Positions 14,669-19,360 of a stretch of DNA of 19,360 nt are shown piece after piece. Source of the DNA: Bacillota bacterium (GTDB taxonomy: Bacteria; Bacillota; Clostridia; Christensenellales; Aristaeellaceae); assembly GCA_023415145.1 (NCBI GenBank), contig JAEZLW010000062.1, positions 1 to 19,360 on the forward strand, given 5' to 3'. A program made the position numbers and the translations under genes. Position 1 is the first letter of the stretch. Each line of letters opens with the position of its first letter. Below the pieces are notes generated by a model. That model was not told the origin of the DNA. It did no database searches and saw only the letters and a program-made list of their open reading frames with translations.

Positions 14669-15856
14669 ATGTTCCAAAAATCAGTGATCGTATCCATGGC
14701 CCGCACCGCCATCGGCGGCTTTGGGGGCTCGTTGAAAGGCAAAACAGCCGTTGATCTGGGCGCCATCGCCGCAAAGGCGGCGCTTGAACGCTCCCAGGTG
14801 CCTGCCGCGGCGGTGGAGGAAGTGGTCTTCGGTTGTGTGGGCCAGTACGGGCTGAACGCCTTCTTATCCCGGCTGGTGGGGCTGCACTCAGGCGTTCCGG
14901 AAACAGCGTCCGCCCAGACGGTGAACAGGATGTGCGCCTCCGGGCTGCAGGCCATCGTCACGGCCTCCCAATTGATTGAATCCGGCGATGCCGAAGTCAC
15001 CCTGGCTGGCGGCGCGGAAAGCATGTCCAACTATCCCTACACCTTGCAGGAAGCCCGATGGGGCATGCGCATGGGGGTTGGAGAATTGGCAGTGCTGGAC
15101 GCACTGACCACCGCCCTGTGCGAACCCACCTCCGGCGAGAAGGTGCATATCGCCAGTACTGCAGAAAACATAGCGCAAAGGTACGGGCTGATGCGGGAAG
15201 AGCTGGATGCCTATGCTCTGGAGGGACAGCGCAGAGCCAAGGCGGCCATATCAAGCGGTCTGTTCAGGGAAGAGATCGTGCCCGTGGAACTGAAAAACAA
15301 AGGCGAAGCCGTGGTATTTGACACGGATGAACACCCCAGGGAGACCAGCCTTGACAAGCTGACAAAGCTCAAGCCCATCGTCAAGCCCGACGGGGTGGTC
15401 ACTGCCGGCAACGCCAGCGGCATCAACGACGGGGCGGCCGCCATGGTGATCGTTTCCCGCGATAAAGCATCCAATATGGGCTTAAAACCATTGGCCAGGG
15501 TGGTGGATTTTGCCTGCGCCGGCGTTGATCCGAAATTCATGGGCCTGGGGCCAGTGGATTCTACCCGCAAGCTTCTGAAAAAGACCGGCCTGTCCCTTCA
15601 TGACATCGGCCTGGTGGAGCTCAATGAAGCCTTTGCTGCCCAGGCGATGGGCTGTATCAGGGAACTAGGCCTGAGTCCTGATATCGTCAACGTCAACGGC
15701 TCCGGCATTGCCTTGGGTCACCCCATCGGTGCAACGGGCGCTATCATCTCCATCAAACTCATCAGTGAAATGCGCCGCCGCAATGTCCGCTATGGCCTTG
15801 CCACCCTTTGCATCGGCGGCGGCCAAGGCATGAGCGTGGTGTTTGAAGCGCTATAG
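14669..15856 (+). CDS. Thiolase (acetyl-CoA C-acetyltransferase family)
   Basis: A 395-residue thiolase, full length. The catalytic set is complete: acyl-accepting Cys89 in NRMCASGLQ, His351 in GSGIALGHPIGATG, and Cys381 in LCIGGGQG; NEAF is at 319-322. It resembles degradative/biosynthetic acetoacetyl-CoA thiolases (PhaA/AtoB group) in length and motifs. It should interconvert two acetyl-CoA with acetoacetyl-CoA or act on another 3-ketoacyl-CoA. Next to BKACE it could regenerate the acetyl-CoA that BKACE consumes, but a CoA-transferase to activate acetoacetate is not in this window. The ATG at 14669 follows AAGGAGG, ten bases after the BKACE stop. The stop codon lies inside the left arm of a GC-rich hairpin. 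Confidence 0.92.
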   Translation: MFQKSVIVSMARTAIGGFGGSLKGKTAVDLGAIAAKAALERSQVPAAAVEEVVFGCVGQYGLNAFLSRLVGLHSGVPETASAQTVNRMCASGLQAIVTASQLIESGDAEVTLAGGAESMSNYPYTLQEARWGMRMGVGELAVLDALTTALCEPTSGEKVHIASTAENIAQRYGLMREELDAYALEGQRRAKAAISSGLFREEIVPVELKNKGEAVVFDTDEHPRETSLDKLTKLKPIVKPDGVVTAGNASGINDGAAAMVIVSRDKASNMGLKPLARVVDFACAGVDPKFMGLGPVDSTRKLLKKTGLSLHDIGLVELNEAFAAQAMGCIRELGLSPDIVNVNGSGIALGHPIGATGAIISIKLISEMRRRNVRYGLATLCIGGGQGMSVVFEAL

Positions 15857-15876
15857 GGGAGGCGCTGCCTCCCCTA
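15854..15876 (+). terminator. GC-rich hairpin at the thiolase stop codon
   Basis: TAGGGGAGGC and GCCTCCCCTA are perfect complements around GCT. The stem begins with the thiolase stop codon TAG. A C-rich run, not a T tract, follows, so it is not a standard intrinsic terminator; attenuation or mRNA protection is possible, or it may be part of the repeat cluster that continues to 16030. Confidence 0.4.
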
Positions 15877-15885
15877 CCCCCACCG

Positions 15886-15907
15886 CTTAAGGGATAAATC
15901 CCTTAAG
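15886..15907. repeat. 22-base perfect palindrome
   Basis: CTTAAGGGAT (15886-15895) and ATCCCTTAAG (15898-15907) are complementary around AA. It lies between the GC-rich hairpin and the long palindromic repeat. It is probably part of a composite intergenic repeat. Confidence 0.6.
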
Positions 15908-15954
15908 AATCCCTCAATGGGGAGTAATAAATATTGATATTAGCACCCTGCACA

Positions 15955-16030
15955 TGTCATTCTGAGGAGCGCAGCGACGAAGAATCCTTTTAGAACGAAC
16001 GAAAGATTCTTCGCTTTGCTCAGAATGACA
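15955..16030. repeat. MITE/REP-like palindromic repeat
   Basis: This is a 76-base imperfect palindrome with 12-base perfect ends TGTCATTCTGAG and CTCAGAATGACA, and inner arms CGAAGAATC (15978-15986) and GATTCTTCG (16005-16013). The end sequence belongs to a dispersed family I recognise from many bacterial genomes, whose translation gives the spurious peptide VILSKAKNLS seen here on the minus strand. It was probably inserted by transposition or copied between sites. It sits inside the operon, between the thiolase and kinase genes, without interrupting either. Only one copy is in this window. Confidence 0.75.
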
Positions 16031-16072
16031 AAACGCAGAACCAACATAAGGGAACATAAGGAAGTGACGCCT

Positions 16073-17509
16073 TTGAACGAGCAATTTCTCAAAAAGCAGG
16101 CCGCCCTTGCCGTATACCCCGAATATGACCGGGCGGCGGTATCACAAAGGCTGCAGGCCGCACTTTCATCCTTGGGCCGCAAGATCGTGGTTTTGGACGA
16201 CGATCCCACCGGCGTTCAAACGGTGCATGGCGTATATGTGTACACCGACTGGTCGGAAGAAAGCATTCGGGCAGGCTTTGAAAGCCAAGAATCCATCTTC
16301 TTCATCCTCACCAACTCCCGCAGCTTCGACAGTGGTACGACAGCGCAGGTGCATGATCAGATCGCCCGGCGTATTGTAAAGGTATCCCGGGAAACGGGAA
16401 AGCGCTTTTTGCTGATCAGCCGCAGCGATTCCACACTGCGGGGCCACTACCCCCTGGAGACGCAGGTCTTGCGGGATACGCTTGCGCGGGAAGCGGGTTA
16501 TAAGGTGGATGGCGAAGTGATCCTCCCCTTCTTTTTGGAGGGCGGGCGCTACACCCTCGGCAACGTACACTATGTGGCCATGTGCGATGATTTGATTCCC
16601 GCCGGGCAGACGGAGTTTGCCGGGGACAAGACGTTCGGCTATGTTAGTTCCAACCTGTGCGAGTGGATTGAGGAGAAGAACGGCGGAGCATATAAAAAGG
16701 AAGACGTGACCTGCATCACCCTTACGGAATTGCGCTCCCTAGACTATGCTGCCATCGAAAAGAAGCTGCTTTCCGTGTCCGGGTTCCAAAAAGTGGTGGT
16801 AAACGCCATCGATTATGCGGATGTAGAGGTATTTGTCACCGCGCTGGTTTCCGTGTTGAACAAGGGCCGGGAGTTTCTGTTCAGAAGCGCAGCTGCACTC
16901 ACCAGGGTTATAGGCGGCATCCGGGGCCGGGAAGTGCTTACAAGGGAAGAACTTCACGATACGGAAAACAGAAACGGCGGCCTCATCCTCATCGGCTCCC
17001 ATGTGAAGCGCACCACCCAGCAATTGGAGCAGCTTCAAAGGGTAAGCTTTATCACCTTTGTGGAGTTCAATCAGCACCTGGCGGTGGATGCGCAAAAGTT
17101 GGCCGAAGAACAAAAGCGCGTGATCACCATTGTGGAAGCTGAAATCAAATCGGGCCGGACCGTGGCCGTGTACACCCGGCGGGACAGGTTTGATTTGAAC
17201 ACCGCCGACAAGGAGGAAGAGCTGCGCCTGTCGGTGCGCATTTCCGATGCGGTGGCCGGTATCGCCGGCAATCTCACCGTCAGGCCCAATTTTATCATCG
17301 CCAAGGGAGGCATCACCTCAAGCGACGTGGGCACAAAAGGGTTGAAGGTGAAAAAAGCGCGGGTGCTGGGGCAGATATTAAAGGGCGTGCCGGTGTGGCT
17401 CACCGGACCGGAAAGCAAGTTCCCCCGCATGCCCTATGTGATTTTCCCCGGCAACGTGGGTGACGAAAACGCGCTTTATGACGCGGTATTGAAATTGCAG
17501 CCTTACTAA
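16073..17509 (+). CDS. Four-carbon acid sugar kinase family protein (DUF1537)
   Basis: A 478-residue kinase of the DUF1537 family, whose known members (3-oxo-tetronate, D-threonate and D-erythronate kinases) phosphorylate the terminal hydroxyl of four-carbon sugar acids. The N-terminal substrate domain shows VVLDDDPTGVQTVHG (39-53), TNSRSF (80-85) and SRSDSTLRGHYP (116-127). The C-terminal nucleotide domain shows the family motifs IAKGGITSSDV and VWLTGPESKFPRMPYVIFPG. I place the start at TTG 16073, ten bases after AAGGA (16058-16062). An in-frame ATG at 16016 lies inside the palindromic repeat and a GTG at 16064 abuts the ribosome site, so both are less likely. Together with the SDR and RraA genes it supports catabolism of a sugar acid; the exact substrate is unknown. 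Confidence 0.88.
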   Translation: MNEQFLKKQAALAVYPEYDRAAVSQRLQAALSSLGRKIVVLDDDPTGVQTVHGVYVYTDWSEESIRAGFESQESIFFILTNSRSFDSGTTAQVHDQIARRIVKVSRETGKRFLLISRSDSTLRGHYPLETQVLRDTLAREAGYKVDGEVILPFFLEGGRYTLGNVHYVAMCDDLIPAGQTEFAGDKTFGYVSSNLCEWIEEKNGGAYKKEDVTCITLTELRSLDYAAIEKKLLSVSGFQKVVVNAIDYADVEVFVTALVSVLNKGREFLFRSAAALTRVIGGIRGREVLTREELHDTENRNGGLILIGSHVKRTTQQLEQLQRVSFITFVEFNQHLAVDAQKLAEEQKRVITIVEAEIKSGRTVAVYTRRDRFDLNTADKEEELRLSVRISDAVAGIAGNLTVRPNFIIAKGGITSSDVGTKGLKVKKARVLGQILKGVPVWLTGPESKFPRMPYVIFPGNVGDENALYDAVLKLQPY

Positions 17510-17524
17510 CAAGGAGGAATACAT

Positions 17525-18265
17525 ATGCGTTTTTCAGGCAAAATCGCCGTGGTCACAGGCGCGGCCCAGGGCATCGGTGCGGCCATCGCCAAACGGCTGT
17601 ATGATGACGGGGCGGATTATGTGGCGCTGCTGGATTTGAACGCCCAAAAGCTGGCGGCCGCTGCCGCTGCATTAGGTCCTGCCGGACAACGGGCGGGGAC
17701 GCACGTGTGCAACGTATCCAAAAGCGATAGCGTTCAGGAAGTGTTCGGGGAGATCGAGCAGCGGTTTGGCCGCATCGACATCCTGGTGAACAATGCGGGT
17801 ATCACCAGGGATGCCATGCTCCACAAGATGACCGACGAGCAATGGCTGTCGGTCATCGATGTAAACCTGAACAGCATGTTTTACTGCTGCAAGGCTGTGG
17901 TAAATGGCATGCGGGAGCGCAAGTATGGCAAGATTGTCAATTTGGCCTCGGTGTCCGCCTTTGGGAACATCGGTCAAACCAACTATGGCGCCTCCAAAGG
18001 CGGCGTGATCGGGTTTACCAAGTGTTTGGCCAGGGAAGTGGCAAGAAGCCGCGTAACCGTGAATTGCATCGCCCCCAGCTATATCAATACCGACATGCTC
18101 AGAGCTGTGCCGGAAACCGTGATGCAAAAGTTCATTGCCGCCATCCCCATGGAGCGGTTGGGTGAGCCGGAGGAGCTGGCCGCTGCGGCAGCATTTTTGT
18201 GCTCGGACGATTCCAGTTTTATCACTGGGGAATGCCTTGTTGTTTCTGGCGGCTCGTATATGTGA
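17525..18265 (+). CDS. Short-chain dehydrogenase/reductase (FabG/PhaB-like)
   Basis: A 246-residue classical SDR using NAD(P). The cofactor loop is TGAAQGIG (11-18), NNAG is at 89-92, and the catalytic residues are Ser142, Tyr154 and Lys158 (NYGASKGG). Ser to Tyr is one residue shorter than in FabG. GITRDAMLHKMTDEQW, VNLNSMF and GQTNYGASKGG resemble both FabG and acetoacetyl-CoA reductase PhaB, so two roles fit: oxidation or reduction at C3 of a hydroxy/keto acid for the BKACE step, or reduction of acetoacetyl-CoA made by the thiolase. AAGGAGG precedes the ATG at 17525, and the gene starts 15 bases after the kinase stop. It is the last gene of the operon. Confidence 0.9.
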   Translation: MRFSGKIAVVTGAAQGIGAAIAKRLYDDGADYVALLDLNAQKLAAAAAALGPAGQRAGTHVCNVSKSDSVQEVFGEIEQRFGRIDILVNNAGITRDAMLHKMTDEQWLSVIDVNLNSMFYCCKAVVNGMRERKYGKIVNLASVSAFGNIGQTNYGASKGGVIGFTKCLAREVARSRVTVNCIAPSYINTDMLRAVPETVMQKFIAAIPMERLGEPEELAAAAAFLCSDDSSFITGECLVVSGGSYM

Positions 18266-18525
18266 TTTTATTACGGTATATTTGGCTGACATCACAATCA
18301 ATATTTTGCAGCTTATTCCATCAGCTTTCGCTGAATCAAGAAGCGGTTATATTACCATCAACAAGACATCCAAAACAATACGAAGGAAAAAGCAGTGCTG
18401 TCTGGGTGGTGGTTGATGCCTGCGGATGTCAAAAAGAAATCAAGAAGCAATGTTATCTTCTTCTTCTATGTGACGATTGTGGCAGGGCTTTTTTGTGCAT
18501 GAATAAAATCGTCAACGTGCAATGA
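18266..18525. other. Convergent gap between SDR and alpha-galactosidase genes
   Basis: These 260 bases contain no convincing gene. The only dyad of note is TGACGATT (18471-18478) with AATCGTCA (18507-18514) around a 28-base segment that contains GCAGGGCTTTTTT. It does not have the form of a normal intrinsic terminator on either strand. Confidence 0.4.
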
Positions 18526-19360
18526 TCATGCTTCCCTGCGAAGCACGATCACACAGCTATCAAAATCACCTTGAAGATTCAATTGCAGGCCTGCGTTCAT
18601 CAACGTAAGCCCACTCACACTTTGCTGTCCATCAACCAGATACCGGTCATGGGGGGACAAGCCCTTCAGGCACACCCAAGGAAGCGGATCGCCAAACCGA
18701 CGCCCAATCATATAGCCAAACACTATAGCGGATTGCTGATCCTGCGAAACATAGGAAACGGCAGAAAAGTCATGCTCGTGGGGTGAGCGCAAGCGGTACA
18801 GCGTGCCCCGCTGAACGACCTCGCGAATATTTTTGTACTGGTTGATATATTGCTTGCAGGTCTCGGCTTCCTCATTTGTGAACTTGCTGATATCCGCACC
18901 AATGCCCAGTCCGCCCTGCATGGCTACATGGAACTTATAACGCAGGCTATCTCGTCCTGCTTTGAAGGCGTTTTTGGGAGTATCGGTCACCCAGCACATC
19001 ATGGCACAAGGAGGATAGAATTGGGTATAGCCTTCCTGGATAAACAGCCTTTCATAGGGGTCTGTGTTGTCGCTTGGCCAGAACTCATCGGCCCAGTGCA
19101 GTGCCCCAAAGTCCACCCGTCCGCCGCCGCCTGCACAGCATTCGAGCTCCACATGGGGAAATTCCATACGGATCATCTCCCAAAGGTCATATAGTGCTTC
19201 CGTATGCTTGCGCCACTGGCTGGGATCAAGCCCCCAATCCGTGATGGGGCGGTTCATGTCCCACTTCAGGAAAGTAATCGCTTTATTTTGAAGCAGCCTG
19301 CGCAAAGACTGCATCAAATACTCCTGCACCGCCGGCAGCGATAGATTGAGCAGGTACTGA
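18526..19360 (-). CDS. GH36 alpha-galactosidase, C-terminal part (5' end outside window)
   Basis: The C-terminal 278 residues of a GH36 glycosidase on the minus strand. The frame is open to the window edge (it reads QYLLNLSLPAVQEYL at the edge), so the start is beyond base 19360. KWDMNR (about 19264-19247) carries the nucleophile Asp, and WPSDNTD (about 19077-19057) carries the acid/base Asp; both are hallmarks of bacterial GH36 alpha-galactosidases. ECCAGGGGRVDFG between them is equally typical. The rest is the C-terminal beta domain ending in CVIVLRREA. It hydrolyses terminal alpha-galactosides such as raffinose-type sugars or galactomannan side chains, probably in the cytosol. It is convergent with the SDR operon and so is transcribed separately. 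Confidence 0.93.
   Translation of the reverse strand, partial: QYLLNLSLPAVQEYLMQSLRRLLQNKAITFLKWDMNRPITDWGLDPSQWRKHTEALYDLWEMIRMEFPHVELECCAGGGGRVDFGALHWADEFWPSDNTDPYERLFIQEGYTQFYPPCAMMCWVTDTPKNAFKAGRDSLRYKFHVAMQGGLGIGADISKFTNEEAETCKQYINQYKNIREVVQRGTLYRLRSPHEHDFSAVSYVSQDQQSAIVFGYMIGRRFGDPLPWVCLKGLSPHDRYLVDGQQSVSGLTLMNAGLQLNLQGDFDSCVIVLRREA

Noticed and set aside
15940..16209. 89-codon minus-strand frame with VILSKAKNLS
   Set aside because: This peptide is the translation of the dispersed palindromic repeat and overlaps the kinase gene; it is a known type of spurious protein.
18135..18525. Two overlapping + strand frames after the SDR gene
   Set aside because: They start inside the SDR gene in other frames, have no ribosome site and no recognisable domain.
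1..19360. Defence system, phage, CRISPR array or tRNA genes
   Set aside because: No integrase, nuclease, toxin, regularly spaced repeat or tRNA-like cloverleaf was seen; all clear genes are metabolic, transport or regulatory.

Overview
The window looks like chromosomal DNA from an anaerobic Bacillota (Clostridia-type) carbohydrate degrader. The signs are strong AGGAGG-type ribosome binding sites, several TTG starts, a CUT1 sugar ABC transporter without its own ATPase, an AraC regulator, and glycoside hydrolases typical of gut or plant-degrading clostridia. The genus cannot be named from this stretch. All genes are tightly packed and no RNA gene, CRISPR array, insertion sequence or phage gene was seen.

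Region 1 (1-7077, + strand) is one operon entered in its middle. It holds the C-terminal half of a GH116 glycosidase, a GH3 glycosidase with a PA14-like insert and unusual active-site motifs, a ROK sugar kinase, an AlsE-type hexulose-phosphate 3-epimerase, an RpiB-type isomerase and a PfkB/ribokinase-like kinase. ROK kinase + RpiB + AlsE is the known D-allose route: allose, allose-6-P, allulose-6-P, fructose-6-P. With two glycosidases upstream, the simplest reading is release of a rare sugar (possibly allose) from a glycoside inside the cell, then conversion to fructose-6-P. A ribose/pentose reading is also possible because of the ribokinase and because RpiB and Rpe-like folds serve both pathways.

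Region 2 (7202-8485) holds an AraC-family regulator on the - strand with a perfect consensus sigma-A promoter, and a 411-base AT-rich divergent regulatory region with direct and inverted repeats. The divergent + strand promoter has a perfect -10 but no recognisable -35, as expected for an activator-dependent promoter.

Region 3 (8486-18265, + strand) is a long operon: RraA-like protein, solute-binding protein, two permeases, PPC/DUF296 protein, AP-endonuclease-2-type TIM barrel, BKACE (beta-keto acid cleavage enzyme), thiolase, DUF1537 acid-sugar kinase and a FabG/PhaB-like SDR. The combination suggests uptake and CoA-dependent breakdown of a sugar or sugar acid through a beta-keto acid. I do not recognise it as a described pathway, and it is the best candidate here for an undescribed system. 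The operon contains hairpins after the binding-protein gene and a cluster of three palindromes, one a MITE/REP-like repeat, between thiolase and kinase.

Region 4 (18526-19360, - strand) is the C-terminal part of a GH36 alpha-galactosidase running in from the right edge, convergent with the long operon.
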